Assembly (NCBI GenBank): GCA_039720395.1
Contig: CM077832.1
Span: 14,202,966-14,266,965 of the forward strand
Direction of reading: 5' to 3'
Origin: Liquidambar formosana
Taxonomy: Eukaryota; Streptophyta; Magnoliopsida; Saxifragales; Altingiaceae
DNA length: 64,000 nucleotides
The notes beneath the pieces are model-generated. The model saw nothing but the letters and a program-made list of their open reading frames with translations, was not told the DNA's origin and did not search any database. Shown here piece by piece: positions 1-12,195 of the stretch. Position 1 is the stretch's first letter. The number at the start of each line of letters is the position of its first letter. The translations under genes and the position numbers were made by a program.

Positions 1-180
1 AATCAATCTAACATAAATTGAGGAGAAAACTTAATACAATCAAGATAAGATTTGCAAGATGAATGATATAAGTGAAAGTGTGAAACTGACCTCCAGTGAA
101 CCAAGCAAAGAGAGACGCAGCGGCGTGGAGGCACAAATTGAAACCCCTAAAATGAGAAAAACAGGTCAGAACCCTAACAA

Positions 181-411
181 TTGAAAACCCAAAAATTTAA
201 AGGCAAAATTTGAGAGAAAGAGAGAAGCAGAGGATGAGAAAGCAAAAAAAAAAGAAAAAAAGTTCAGAGTGGATGTCCTTGATCAGAGAAAGAAATTGAA
301 AACCCAAAAATTTAAAGGCAAAATTTGAGAGAAAGAGAGAAGCAGAGAATGAGAAAGCAAATAAAAAAAAAAAAAGGTTCAGAGTGGATGTCCTTGATCA
401 GAGAAAGAAAG
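181..411. repeat. 115-bp direct tandem duplication, purine-rich
   Basis: Two adjacent copies (about 181-295 and 296-411) share nearly the same sequence, from a TTGAAAACCC start to a GATCAGAGAAAGAAA end. They differ mainly in the length of an internal A-run. The surrounding 1-540 is GA/A-rich and has no convincing coding content. Confidence 0.85.
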
Positions 412-562
412 TTTAATATGGTTTTAACAACTCCATTTTCAAGTTCAGACAGAGAGCGGGGGAGAGAGTGTGCACGCGTTTGATAAGAGAGGAAGGGGCC
501 AGTGAGATTTCAAAAATTAACGAAAAAAAAACCCTAAAAATATTTGTAATTATCGATACAAA

Positions 563-564
<2 letters not shown>

Positions 565-595
<31 letters not shown>
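565..595. repeat. (AT)n microsatellite
   Basis: Uninterrupted AT dinucleotide run of about 31 bp. Similar runs lie at 770-787 and 939-964. Short open frames crossing these runs encode only Tyr-Ile repeats and are not genes. Confidence 0.95.
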
Positions 596-599
<4 letters not shown>

Positions 600-787
600 G
601 CTGATCTTATCAGCACGTGCTTATGTAAGTTACATCAGCACTATGCATTGGGGGTTGTACCCCTTGCATTGATTCAATGCACTTCACATCTCACTAATGC
701 ACAAGGTACAACTCTCAATGCAGGTTTTGATGTAAGTTATATCAACACGTGCTTACCTGATCATCATCCTATATATATATATATATA

Positions 788-938
788 GAGGACTGATCAT
801 GTGCGGGATATCTCAGATTATCCCGTTTGATCACGGTCGTCTGTGAATGACACGAGCACATTCACGCGTACGTGCATGTCGCTCACGGATGGCTGTGATC
901 GTACGAGATATCCGAGATATCCCGCACATAATCAAAGC
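788..938. mobile_element. Foldback MITE-like element between two TA runs
   Basis: A perfect 16-bp inverted repeat (ATGTGCGGGATATCTC at 799-814, its complement at 914-929) is extended inward by imperfect pairing across nearly the whole 150 bp, including GATCAC/GTGATC blocks. The element is bounded on both sides by TA repeats (770-787 and 939-964). This fits a small inverted-repeat element inserted in, or duplicating, a TA microsatellite. The superfamily is not assignable. A TA target duplication would suggest Tc1/mariner-like, but it cannot be distinguished from the flanking repeats. Confidence 0.7.
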
Positions 939-1235
939 TATATATATATATATATATATATATAGATAGACACACACACGCAGAAAGAAGGAAAGAATAA
1001 TGAAGCCATACAATTGGACGGCAGCAAAGATCAACGGTGGTGAAAGCAAAGAGGCTGAGGTCGGGGACCAATCGAGGTCCAATAATCCACCGCAGATAGG
1101 CGAACTAGGTAGTTGACGGCGAAAAGTTGGATGAGGTAGTCGACAGCGAAGAGTATTTCGACCAAACCCACGACCGTGGTTGCGGTCGCGATGGCGAGAA
1201 GAAACCTTTAGAAAATGGAGAAAGAGAGAGGCACC

Positions 1236-1252
1236 GGGGGGGGGGGGGGGGG
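1236..1252. repeat. Poly(G) run
   Basis: Seventeen consecutive G. The DNA around it (1085-1230) is GC-richer than its neighbours. On the minus strand it contains one hydrophobic open stretch with no family I recognise. Confidence 0.9.
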
Positions 1253-1384
1253 AAGAAAAAGTAAATGATTTGATTTAGCCTAAAACGAGGGTCCAAAAGG
1301 ATCTTTTGCTTAGGGACGGATATATCCGCCGCAAGCCAATGATTGCAATAGGTAAATTCCCCTTTTAATTTATGGAATTAGGGT

Positions 1385-1414
1385 TTCTTCTTCTTCTTCT
1401 TCTTCTTCTTCTTC
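1385..1414. repeat. (TTC)n microsatellite
   Basis: About ten TTC units in a row. The interval 1420-2085 that follows is AT-rich and shows no gene I can support. Confidence 0.9.
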
Positions 1415-2087
1415 TATGTCTTGCCATATTTGCTCTTTTTTTCGCGCGCGAGGGTCCTGCATGACCTGGGGAGGATTTATTAGTTTAAAATACTGATGTT
1501 ATGAATTTCCAAATATGATGGATGATGATACGAATTATTATATGCTCTCCCTTTTATTTAAAATTGTGAAATGTGAAATTGATTACACCATTTCTTATCG
1601 CTCAAAAATAGTTTTTAAAACCTCGGTTTACATCTTTGAAAAATGTAACCTATTGAGTTTATACTCACGCCTTATTTTAAAACATTTTTGCAGATTTTTG
1701 AGAAAGCTAATGATGACTCTTATGAGGAGGCATTATATCAGGGTTAGCATGGACATTTGCATGACGGATGTAATAATTTATATTTTATGGTCTGTATTAT
1801 AATTAACAGCTTGGATGTATTTTCTATTCTATGTATTGATGGTAGAACCCTGTGGAATACTGATGCAAGTTTTAAATTATTTGTTTACTATTGTGGATGG
1901 TTTCATTTTATATTAAAAAAAAAAAATTGTACAGGTTTAAAAGTCAATGACTTGGTATGTCCTACTTTAGATGGGACTACGCCGGATTTTCTCAAAAATA
2001 TTTCTTAAAATCGTGATTTATCATTACAAACCATCCTCGAAATTTATTTAATTTATATTTTCTTATTGATATGTCATGGCTTATTTT

Positions 2088-2488
2088 CCGGGTCGTGACA
2101 CAACTGTTTCTCGCTTTAGTGCTGAGTCTGAGTATTGTTCTCTCGCATATGTCTGTGCGGAGACCGTTTGGATTTCTCATCTTCTTCATGAGCTTCACTT
2201 CCCGGTCCCCATACCTATCACACTGTACTGTGATAATCTTAGCACCACCTACATGGCATCTAATCCTATTTTTCATGCTCGAACCAAGCACATTGAGCTT
2301 GATTATCATTTTGTTCGTGAACGTGTTACCTCGGCAACCATCATGTTCAATTTGTCCCTTCCGTTGACCAAACTACTGACATCTTTACACAAAGGTTTCC
2401 TAAGCAACGATATCAGCTCCTTCGATCCAAACTCATCCATCAAAGATTACCGAGTTTGCGAGGGAGTGATAGAGCCGTTTCACATTGA
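2088..2488 (+). pseudogene. Ty1/Copia RNase H fragment, frameshifted
   Basis: This is the C-terminal RNase H end of a Copia polyprotein. The conserved SAESEY motif, then CDN, then the HARTKHIELDYHFVRE block appear in one frame up to about 2340. The normal continuation (HV.FVPS.DQ..DIFT) is found only in the next frame from 2342, ending at TGA 2486-2488. A single-base shift near 2340 therefore separates the two parts. Everything upstream of RNase H (gag, protease, integrase, RT) is absent. The fragment is followed directly by an LTR-like sequence, the order expected at the 3' end of a Copia element. It is an old, inactive relic. Confidence 0.9.
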
Positions 2489-2660
2489 AGACTATTTACT
2501 TAGTTCTATATATAATATGTTATATTTAGGCATTATTTTAGGTATAGAATCACTGATGTGTTCATACATGGCTTGATTGCCAAGGCTTTGTATATATTTA
2601 ATCTCAATCTCGTAGAGGAAATAATGTACAAAATATTATTCCTTTACACTTGTACAGAAA
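2467..2660 (+). mobile_element. Probable 3' LTR remnant of the Copia relic
   Basis: The purine-rich GCGAGGGAG followed by TGATAGAG resembles a Copia polypurine tract and LTR start. The next 190 bp are AT-rich with a TATATATTT motif and run to about 2660. No partner LTR is visible, so the assignment rests on position only. Confidence 0.4.
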
Positions 2661-5578
2661 TTTTGGTAGCACTTCCCCTTAGTTCTCCAAGTATATAGTT
2701 AAGAGAATTGGTGGGAGCACTTATAGAACCCCTTCTTAACTCATACCCAGAGAACGTTTAGGGAATTAACCAAAATTTCCAAACAAATATAGGGTGCATG
2801 TATAGCAAATGGTCGAGATATATCCACATTCATAAACTGTTCGAACAGACATTTGGAGAATAAACAAGTTAAAATAAAGATTATCATAGCTTCAACCTAG
2901 AGATCATATTGCAAGAAAATCCATATCTTTCCAACATAATCTATAGATTGAAGAAAAATAAGCACTATGCGTCCATGCACTTATTCTTAGACGGGTAAGG
3001 TAGCCTTCCACTCATGCACCTATTAGACAAAAGAACACACAATTATTCATACTGCTAGGATAAACACGAAACAAATTAAAGAAAATCACAAAGACCAAAC
3101 ATCACATGAAATAAGATTTTTAATTTTATTCTATTGGCTATTCTCTATCAAATGAGGGAGAAATCCATGATTCAAAATCTAATGTATTTTCTTCTATATA
3201 ATTTTCTCAAAAACAAAACACAAGCAAAAGAATATAACACATTTTTTTACGCTACTTTCTCCCAAACAATGAAAAAATCACAGCAATCTAACACAAGGAA
3301 AAGAAATGTCAAAAATGAAACATAAGCAAAAGAATGTTACACCCTTTTCTTAAAGCTATTTTCTTCCAAATGACGAAAAGATCTGAGCAACCAAACACAG
3401 GCAAAATAAAATTACAGAAACCACAACAACCTAACACAAGGAAAAGAAAACTACTGTTTTTTATTTTATTTTTTTCTAGGGGGTTATTTTCTCCTAAATG
3501 ATAATAGATCACAGCATCGAAATACATGCAAAAGAAAATGATATATTTTTTTATTTTATTCATTATTTCTCACTAACCAAACACAAACAAAAGAAACCTC
3601 TAGAGATTAGACATCGCATAATGAAAATGAAAATCACAAATAATACAAATACGAAAGTAATCTTACAATTTGTAAACTCGACTTCAAAAAGAAGAAAAAA
3701 AATGAAAGACAACTACCCTACACAGAGGAGACCCCAGCTCCGACCACAAACCTTTCTACTAACCCAAAGCTTGGAGACATAAACAAAGAGATCATAAAAA
3801 TCACACAGAAAGATATAGAGGTCAGGGAGAGAAAGAAAGAGGAAGAGAGAGTAGACCTTGGTAAGGGAGAGCAAAGATGTGAGAAAGCGCAGAGATGAGC
3901 GAGAGATAGAAAAGATGTGAAATATGAGAGGTGAGAGAAAGCAGAGAGATTAAAGAGAGCTAAGTTATGTTCTTCACGTGAGACAAGACGTTCTATCTTT
4001 TTCCCTTCTCTCAAAATCTATGACGTAGAAGAACACCCTCCATACAAACATGAATGGCATCAAATGACGCCATTTTTGGTTTGTGGGCAAAAAGAAGAAG
4101 CAAAACCGACACCGCACAGACTCCCTCTCTTATTTTGGACAGATACGAACTAAAAAAAGCTACATGAAAGAGGAGGCCTTTCTCTTTTATAGTAGACTAG
4201 GAGAGAGTGAGTTCATCTCAGGTAATGTAAAGATGCGATAGGGTCATGTAATCAAATGGAGTAGCAGCTAAAAATCAGGAAGTAAATGGTATTTCATTGC
4301 CTCGAATGTAGAGATCCAAAGTCTAAAAGATTTAAAAATCTCTAAAAGGATTACAAACCCCACACACCACTGCGCACACATGCAATCATACTCACAAAAG
4401 GAATTAAGAGACATAATACAAATATAGAAAGAATAAAACTATAGAAACATCCTGAGGTTTCAAAGAATAACAATGAGTTCCTTTAAGGTTTTATACCAAG
4501 CCTTACCTCCCCTCCCCTCTAAATTTTCTTGTTATATTAAAAAAGTCATTAAAAAAAAAAAACCATAGTCCTTGCACCATAGCAGATTTACCATATGCCA
4601 AAGATATTATAGAGAACAAAGTAAAAACAGAATACAAACAGAGCACATAACTCTTCTACCTCCCATCATAACAGGGTTCAATAGACTTTCAACCCTAAAC
4701 TCTAAGTTTTGTTTCAAAACTAGACTTTACAAGATTTTTTTTTTTTTTTTTTTTTTGTGTCTGAATTAAACAAGTTCAAAGAGAACAATAACAGGGGAAA
4801 ACAATCAAGCATGATAGGCCAATGGATCAAAATACGAATGAGATCTTACCCTCTCATAATCTTTTATAAGTCTTAGGATTTCAGGTCTTCCCCTTTGCCA
4901 TAATCTCTTTTGAAAGAACTCTGATTGGATTCCCTTCCCCTTAAGATCAGATAGGTAAAATGATACAAAGTTCAAAGCAATGTGTTGACAAGATATTTTT
5001 TGAACAATTTCGACGAAAGAAAATCAAAGGCAATAGGGGGCCACATGTTGCACCAAAACAAAATCACAATCCAGAATATATTGATGGGCATGCAATAGTA
5101 AAATATTACTTTAACTAGGGGCATACAGCTCCATCACATACACACACACACACACAAACAAACACTTTCTTTGTTTTAATTGTAACTACAATTGCAAAGT
5201 TGCCTTTTCTTGAGATGTTACTCTATAAACAAACAGTAGTAACCTTAGTGGCTACCATGTTTTATAGAATACCTAGTATATGCCAGAAAAGAAGCCAAGG
5301 AAACATATTTCTTTGTTAAAAAGGTTTTCCCATAAGTCTTTTCATTATAAATCCAAAATCTTAATATTAGGAACAAATTTCCCAACTTCATAACAAGAAC
5401 AAGAAAAAATTATTCACAAATCCAAAACTATAACAAGAACAAACTATTTACAAATCCAAAACTATAACAAGAACAAACCAACATGGAAAGTGCCATTGGA
5501 ATGTTCAAAACAGAATATAGCAACTATCATATGTCCAGGTTCTAAGGGTCACAAAACATCATTAACAGTCTAACCCTA
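2661..5578. other. Gene-free AT-rich interval with degenerate repeats
   Basis: I see no coding region here. From 3180 to 3600 a degenerate unit recurs about four times, built on AACACAAGCAAAAGAA and TTTTCTCCCAAATGA-like blocks, and resembles repeats common in plant UTR and intron DNA. 3790-3960 is GA-rich. 4734-4756 is a T-run and 5139-5156 is a (CA)n tract. Confidence 0.6.
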
Positions 5579-6272
5579 TTAAAGAAGCACTACTACTAAC
5601 TCTTGAAGTCGCCTAACCTCTTTTAGCAAAATTTCAACTTCGGTTTCAAATAGTGCCACCCTCTCTCTAAGTTTTACAATGTCCGCATTCCTTCTCAATA
5701 ACTCTTTTTGAGTTTGTTCATTATTTGATTTCAGAGAAGAACATTGAACCTCCAGATCGTTGTTTTGCTCTCTAAGAGTTTCATTCTCCATTGTTAGTAA
5801 TTCAACCATAAACCACTGGTATGACCTTCTTTTGATGATAGTTTCTTCTTGCCCTTGTATTGGCCTTTTCTTGGCCGCTGCTACTGTGGGATCAATCTCT
5901 GCAACTGGCTAAGTCTTCGTTTTTGGCTCATTCTCTACTACTAGCTCATTCTCCCCCTATACCAACTACTAGCTCATTCTCCCCTACACCAGTTACCTGC
6001 TCATTCTTTACTGCTAGTAGCTCAGTCTCTGTTGCAAGCTTGGCCTGCTTTGCACCATTGAGCTGACTTTCTGCAAACTTTACAGCGACAACCTCCCCCG
6101 TGGCCCCATTGGTATACAGTGCATTATACTCTTCTTCCGAAACAAAAAGTAAATCATTATCGAAGTTATAGCCAGATGCATCCACAGCCTCAATGTCAGT
6201 GAAATCAATCTCAGATAAATCCAAGTCAATGCCAGAGATATCTTGAAAGCCATCAAAATTGATGTTCTCCAT
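5579..6272 (-). pseudogene. Acidic / coiled-coil protein, last exon, broken
   Basis: Read on the minus strand, an exon begins right after a splice acceptor (TTTGTATTGCAG at 6284-6273) with MENINFDGF. An acidic N-terminal half (about residues 1-65, rich in D/E/I) is followed by a linker with duplicated ENELVV blocks. The C-terminal half (5809-5579) is a strong predicted coiled coil with leucine heptads (MENETLREQ, KLRERVALFE, EVRRLQELV), preceded by a basic KRRSYQWF segment. One extra G in a G-run at about 5953-5957 shifts the frame, and a TAG a few codons later (near 5905) stops it. Both lesions lie between otherwise consistent coding halves. It is not a canonical bZIP, because the basic region lacks the N-x7-R signature. 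I do not recognise the family. A solo LTR sits about 50 bp upstream of the acceptor. Confidence 0.6.
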
Positions 6273-6328
6273 CTGCAATACAAAGGCACAATATCAAAAA
6301 AATTCACGAAATCAAAGCTGTAATGCCC

Positions 6329-7887
6329 TGTGAACCCTAGAAAACGGCCCACAAGGATTTGGCAAAAGATAGGAAAAGACAACAAAAGAAAAGGAGTCAC
6401 CACCTTGTTTTTTAAGGAAAAGAGGAAAACCCTAAAAATGTTTTATTTGCAAAAACCTCATGACTCCATTTTAAAAGGAAAGGCAAAGTCTTTAAAACCA
6501 GAAAATTGGATTCGGGGCTAAGTTACGATGTGGGAAGGTTCTGAGCTAAGCCCATAGGCACCCACATCACCCGAGTTGGTCTCTTAATTTGATTGGGCTA
6601 ATTTAATGACTTAAACACATGCAAATCAATATCCATCAATAAAATACAGCATGCTAATCAATCACAAATCCATCCTACTCTTCTAGCAATTATATGTGAT
6701 GGATAAATTCATCCTAACCCACTAGCAATCACAAGCATGAGTCCATCCTACTCCACTAGCAATCATATGTAATGGACAAATGAATAAAAGAAAACAAAAA
6801 GGAAAACCTAGGATACTTAGTATCCTAGGGCGGACTTAAGCCTCAAAACGAGCACCTACGTACCATGCAATGAAATATATGGATCAAAGTCCACATAATT
6901 CGAAAAAATAAGTTGGGGGGAGAGTTTCACTCCTCGTAGGACTCTATTAGAATCCAATCCATAATCAAATTCTTGCTTTGAAAATAATTTGCTTTAATGA
7001 AAACAACTTCAGTTTAATAAACTAGTTTGATTTAGGATCAAAAAACTAATAAAATCCTATGATTAATAAAACTCAAGGAAACATGCAATATCACATTTAT
7101 ATCATGGCATAAACTTGAACATGCTAGAGAAAGTTTAGAATCATACCTGATAGAACGTGACAAGCTCTATTTCACTTCCACAAACTTTGGCAGCGGTCCA
7201 CACGAATCGCTCCACGAATGACTCCCTAAGCTTTCTAGGACGAGTGGTTTGTTCAAGAAGGCACCATTGGGTGTTTCCCTCTCGAGCTTAGAAACTCAAA
7301 TTCTTTTCTCTAGGATGAGTGGTTCGCTCAAGAAGGCACCATTGGGTGTTTCCTTCGTGCTAAATACTCGAACCTAAACTTTACTCAAGAAAGTTCAACT
7401 GAGACTTGGTTTTTTTCTCAATGAAGGAGGTGAGGACCCTTATTTATAATAGAGGTAGGAAGAGGTATTATTCTTTTCCAACCGATGTGGGATTAAAAAG
7501 AATGTAAAAAAACCTTATTCCCGCTACCCTACAACAGCAGCTATTTTAAGGGCCTTTTTGGGCATGAAAAAATTAGAATTGGAAAATTTTCATTAGACGC
7601 AAAGTTGTAGAGCTTTAAAATACCTTCTTAACAAGACCAATTTCATCCAAATCCAACTTTCGAGTCAAAAGTTATGGCAAAAATATGAAATCTGATTTCA
7701 AAGCATATTTTGGACGAAAATTGTTATAGAACTCCTTATTGCTCTTCCAACTATGGGCATTTGAAATTATCATATTAAAGCTCTAAATCATCCAACAAAA
7801 CTTCCCAAGCATGAATCCATGAGTATAATATGCATAAAGAAAAGGCGGAGAGGTGTGGAATTAAGGTGACAAAAATGGGATGTGACA
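6329..7887 (-). mobile_element. Solo LTR, Tat-type Ty3/gypsy, subfamily C
   Basis: On the minus strand the sequence starts TGTCACATCCCATTTTTG and ends TTCACA. These match the ends of the long LTRs at 30810, 33847 and 40419. It shares their conserved blocks (GGTGCCTATGGG with ACCTTCCCACATC, GGCGCTCGTTTTGAGG-like and TGGACTTTGATCC segments). Flanks are TGCCC (6324-6328) and TACCC (7888-7892), a 5-bp target duplication with one mismatch. A TATA box (TTATAAATA on minus) lies near 7440. No internal region is attached, so it is a solo LTR of 1559 bp, shorter than its relatives. An imperfect internal duplication of about 75-80 bp (7225-7360) carries the phrase AAGGCACCATTGGGTGTTTC twice. Confidence 0.8.
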
Positions 7888-9439
7888 TACCCGTGCCATT
7901 AAATTAGTTTAATTGCTTGGTAAATTAACGATTTGTCAAGTATTGTCTTGTATGTACTTAGTTTCATATGCATTTTGAGTTTTCTGTCTCATTCAGTTGA
8001 CTGAATTGATGCCTTCAGTCAACTGAATTAACAAGAAGCTAAAATCTCAATTTTGGAGTTTTGAGTCAACTAAATTGGCAATTGAGTTGACTGAATTGTC
8101 AATTGAGTCGATTGAATTGGCAGTTCAGTCTACTAAATTGGACAGCACCTTATATTTAACCTTTAAGCGGGAGAAAATGACACATGTGCCTTTTTCTCGT
8201 TTTAAAACCTTCAAACACGAACCAAACACCTCCATTTTCAGCCATTGCCATCCTAACTTCTAGAGAGAGAGAGAGAGAGAAAGAAGAGAGAGAAGGGAGT
8301 GTTTGGAGAGAGAAAAATGGATTTTTAGCTTGCATGTTAGGGTTTTTGAGCTTTTTACTTCATTTTGATGTTTGGGGAAGTATTCTAAGGATTGGATTCG
8401 TCTTCTTCAACGTGCTTTGTGTTGATTGAAGTTTGGTTCTTGGAGTTGAGAGCTTGTTTTTGTATCTTAGGCTTGGATCCATCCTCCCAACAATTTTTCT
8501 TATGTATTACATATCATACTTGAGGTAGGTGTAATTTTCATAAGATTTAACCTCAGAAATGATAATGGGTTAGGATATAAGCCTATATACATTGTATAAA
8601 ACGAGTATTTGTGTTATTTATGAATTTACATGATATTTGGGAGTATTATCATGTATATTTTGTAATGCATGTACTGGGGGTCTAGTTTACATAACTTTAT
8701 GTGATAAATAATACATTTGGGAGTGCATGGATTGTTATACATGCTATATTTTGGATAATCTTGAATACACATGCTATGTAAACTGTTGTTGGTCTATATT
8801 TTACATGTTTTATATAGCCCAACATGTTGTATAATTATGAAATAAGTATATAAAATGTTGATTTCTAAATTATCTGACATGCATGTGGATTTATATGTTA
8901 TTTCATGGTATTCATTGGCATAAATGCATGAAATGAACCTAATTAAACACTTGGTAAAAAGTATTGAAAGGGATCATTGGGTATGGTTTACTTGCGGTCA
9001 AGGGATTAAGCTGTGTTCTCCATCCCCTCGGTCCTGGTAACCTAAACCGTTATCTAGCCTAACCTTGGCTAGATCTACATTCACTTATATAAATTAAAGA
9101 AAGGTACAAACCAGACTCAGGTATGACCTAACCTTATCTACAATACCACTTTCTCTCTCTAGCTGCTATAGTCACTTGACTTAAGCATCGGATGGGTTTT
9201 GGCTAGACACACTCCGACCGCCCTTTGAAGATTGTGGTTTCTTTGATTACAGGTTCACCACCACCGTAAAGCAGCTCCACCCTTTTAACCTGTGCTTGGT
9301 CCAATTTCTCGACCACACACCTATTCTTTTCGAGGTTTGGGTCCAGACTAGTCTTGAGGATTAGATGAGAAATAAGGTTTGGATCCAGACTAGTCCTAAA
9401 TATTATATGAGAAATGAGCAAAGTTTACTATGATATCCT
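7888..9439 (+). mobile_element. Degenerate LTR-type relic with U3 palindromes
   Basis: No coding sequence is recognisable. 7991-8140 holds repeated TTCAGTYRACTGAA-type palindromes just before a TATATTTAAC box (8151). This is followed by a pyrimidine/GA-rich leader (8262-8300), an arrangement like an LTR promoter. Near 9180 the string GACTTAAGCATCGGATGG resembles a phrase common in plant gypsy LTR R/U5 regions. A 42-bp direct duplication (GGTTTGG.TCCAGACTAGTC) spans 9338-9420. Exact ends are not determined. Confidence 0.45.
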
Positions 9440-12195
9440 GTAGACACCCTGATTTCTTCCTTAGGAGTTTATGAACTCATTTAATGAGTTATTGAAGCAT
9501 TTTGAAGTTACTAAGCCTTAAAGGACACTTTTGCCTTTTTAAGCTTGTTTGCATAGTTCATTATTACATGCATATTTTTGTCTCATTTTTGCATTCCATT
9601 ACTTGCATTTAGTTTCTAAGTGCATCTAGGATATGTGTGTGGAATTTGGTTCAATTCTAGATAGGTTTGGATAGTTAATTAGAACTTTTGGACTTGAAGG
9701 GCAATTTCATCTTTTAACTTGTATCTTTTCCAATTGACCTCGAAACTCATCTCGGATTGTTTCATTGAGTTTATAATGATGAAAATAATCTAATTGTAGT
9801 GTCAATTTAAAGATTGAATAGGTTTGAGATTGATTTACCACATTATTCACCTATTGGCTAATTGACTCCTTTTCGGTTAACTACTTTGTTAAACCCAACC
9901 ACTTGACCATGGTTAGAGATTTTTGTTCCAAGAATATTCTAAACTTGTTTTTCATTGAAATATGAGAATTTTGGCTCTTGAATCACTCAATTCGGAGTTA
10001 ATTTGAGGAAAATATGGCCATTTTAAGTTAAAAACCTGAAATAAGTCAAAACCGGGTGAAACAAGGGAGGACCCTCGAGTGACCGGTTCACCCAACCGGT
10101 CACTCGAGATCCCGCGTATAATTCTCCCTATTTTCAAGGATATGCGTTTTGGGACTTTCCTACTCTGTTTTTCTTGTTTCAAAAGAGTTTTAATTCTATT
10201 GGAAAGTGATTTTGAGTTGTTTAAGGACCAAGGGAGTTAATAATAGCCTTAGATTAGTTTTATGGTGAATTAATCTCAACCATTGAATCCTAGGATTGGT
10301 TAGCTATAAATATAGACCCTCTTATCAGTATTAAAAAAGGACTTTTGACACTCTATATTCACTAGAGAGAGGGACTATGAATTTGCACACACATATACAC
10401 TTTGAGAGAGCATTCAACTGCATTGTTGAAGAAGAATAAGGAGTTCAAGCTTAAGAAGGAAGAATGCAGCGAAGGTCTTCTTTGTTGTAAGTTTCCATCA
10501 TCTCCCTATATTCTTTCTCTATCTTCTCATAATCAATTCTCTACATGCTTAGGGCTTGTTATTGATTTGAATATCATGTTTACTTAATTCTATTGAGTTT
10601 ATGTAATTGTTATTGGATGCAAACATGCTAGTGGAGTAGGATTTTGTGAGTTGTGTGCTGAAGTTATGATTTTCTTTCTTTAGAATAGGGGTATGTTTTG
10701 CACAGCATATTAGTTGATGTGTTAGGGTTGTTTTCTCTTCATGGTTCATTTATATGTATGATTTTAAGCACTTTTCATATAGAATACTTTCTGTGTAGGG
10801 TTCATCTTCATGGGTATATAGATGATTATTCTTTTGGAGAATAATTATCCTTTTTTAGAGGGTGAGTCTTTACATTGGTGCTTTCTGGAGTGTGTTTAAG
10901 TGCGCCATCAGTTTCTTTGCATTCTTAGGTATATATTTTACGTAGGATGTGTGAAGAAATCATTCATACAGAGTACTTTCTACGTAAAACTATCTTAGGA
11001 TAGTTTTTCTTAAGAAAGTTCGCCGTAAGGATGCTTATTTCATGTTTCTTACATAAAATCATTATCTAATGCATTATGTTAGATTTTCTTTTTATGTTTT
11101 GGATTGTTATATGATATTTTCATCATAATAATTCATATTTGACATGTTTTTGATAGTTTTATACATGATAGTGAGTCTAGAGCATAGAGGAGTATATTAG
11201 GGTTTTGTTTTTCTTTTGATTTTTTGTTCTTTTGCATGGTTATTAGCATGTTTAGGGATGTCTAGTATTCTGTCTAGATTTGAGTTAGGTTTTTGAATGA
11301 TGATTTGAGTATAAATATGGTTGGTTTAAGCATGATAATTGCCCTATAGCATACATGGGGTGATTAATAGGTGGTTTCTCAATGTTTTGAGATGATTGAC
11401 ATATGGTAAGTTGGTTTATGGTAAGTTTCACCTTTTGGGTTATTCTCTTTGCATTGAATCATGATAATTCTTGAGTTTCCATTATTTTAAAATTCTCTGT
11501 TCTCTCCAAAGTTCCTTTTTTTATAAACTTTTTATTAAATGGAAACTTAGGATTTATAGTAGTTCATTGTGAAGGCAATGACCCCTTCTCTATTGAACTA
11601 TGTGGATTTTGATCCTTACATCTTTGCATGTGAGGTACGTAGGCGCTCATTTGATGTTCAAGTCCGCCATAAGATACAAAGTATCCTAGGTTTTCTTTCC
11701 TTTTCTTTCTTTTTATTCTTTATATCTCTCTCTCTATCACTTTCCATATCTCTCCTACTTGTTCATGGATATTTATGAATGCTTTATGAATGTTTATAGA
11801 TGAAAGGATGGTTATGGATGATTAGAAAGCATGGTGATTAATTAGAAAGCATGGTGATTAATTAGAAAGTGATTGAAATAGCCCATATAAATTAAGAGAC
11901 TCATTTTGGGGCGATGTGGGTGCCTATAGGATGTTTCCTAGAACCTTCCCACATCATAACTTAGTCTCCGAATCTTTTTTTTGGTTTGTTAAGACTTGCT
12001 TTTCCTTGATTGGAGTCATGTGTTTGGTTTTTAAAAGGTTTTCTCTAAAATATTTAATGGTTTTCCTCTTTTCCTTAAAAAAATGAGGCGGCGACTCCTT
12101 GTTTGTTTTGTTTTTGTGAACCTTTAAAAAAACAGATTTTTATTTATTAAATTTCTACACTTTTTAAAAAGGACAATCAAAACCCGTGGTTCACA
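9440..12195 (+). mobile_element. Solo LTR, Tat-type Ty3/gypsy
   Basis: Starts TGTAGACACCCTG and ends CGTGGTTCACA, and is 2756 bp long, close to the 2769-bp LTR of element 1. It shares the conserved GATTTTGATCC...TACGTAGGCGCTC block (11602-11650), the GGTGCCTATAGG...ACCTTCCCACATC block (11920-11950) and GGCGACTCCTTG near the end. A TATA box, TATAAATA, is at 10305-10312. Flanking pentamers are TATCC and TGACC, a poor (3/5) duplication, so an old solo LTR is likely. A perfect 15-bp-arm hairpin lies 200 bp upstream of the TATA box (10074-10108). Confidence 0.75.
10074..10108. promoter_or_regulatory. U3 hairpin, 15-bp perfect arms
   Basis: CTCGAGTGACCGGTT (10074-10088) and its exact complement (10094-10108) flank a CACCC loop, about 200 bp upstream of TATAAATA. 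The same place in the LTRs of elements 2 and 3 holds a related but changed palindrome starting CTCGGGTGACC. Confidence 0.8.

Noticed and set aside
1085..1230. Hydrophobic membrane-protein-like frame on the minus strand
   Set aside because: Short, and built from repeated GTCGACTACC-like words beside a poly(G) run. No family and no start or splice support.
5579..5820. bZIP transcription factor
   Set aside because: Leucine heptads are present but the N-x7-R basic region is missing, so only a coiled coil is claimed.
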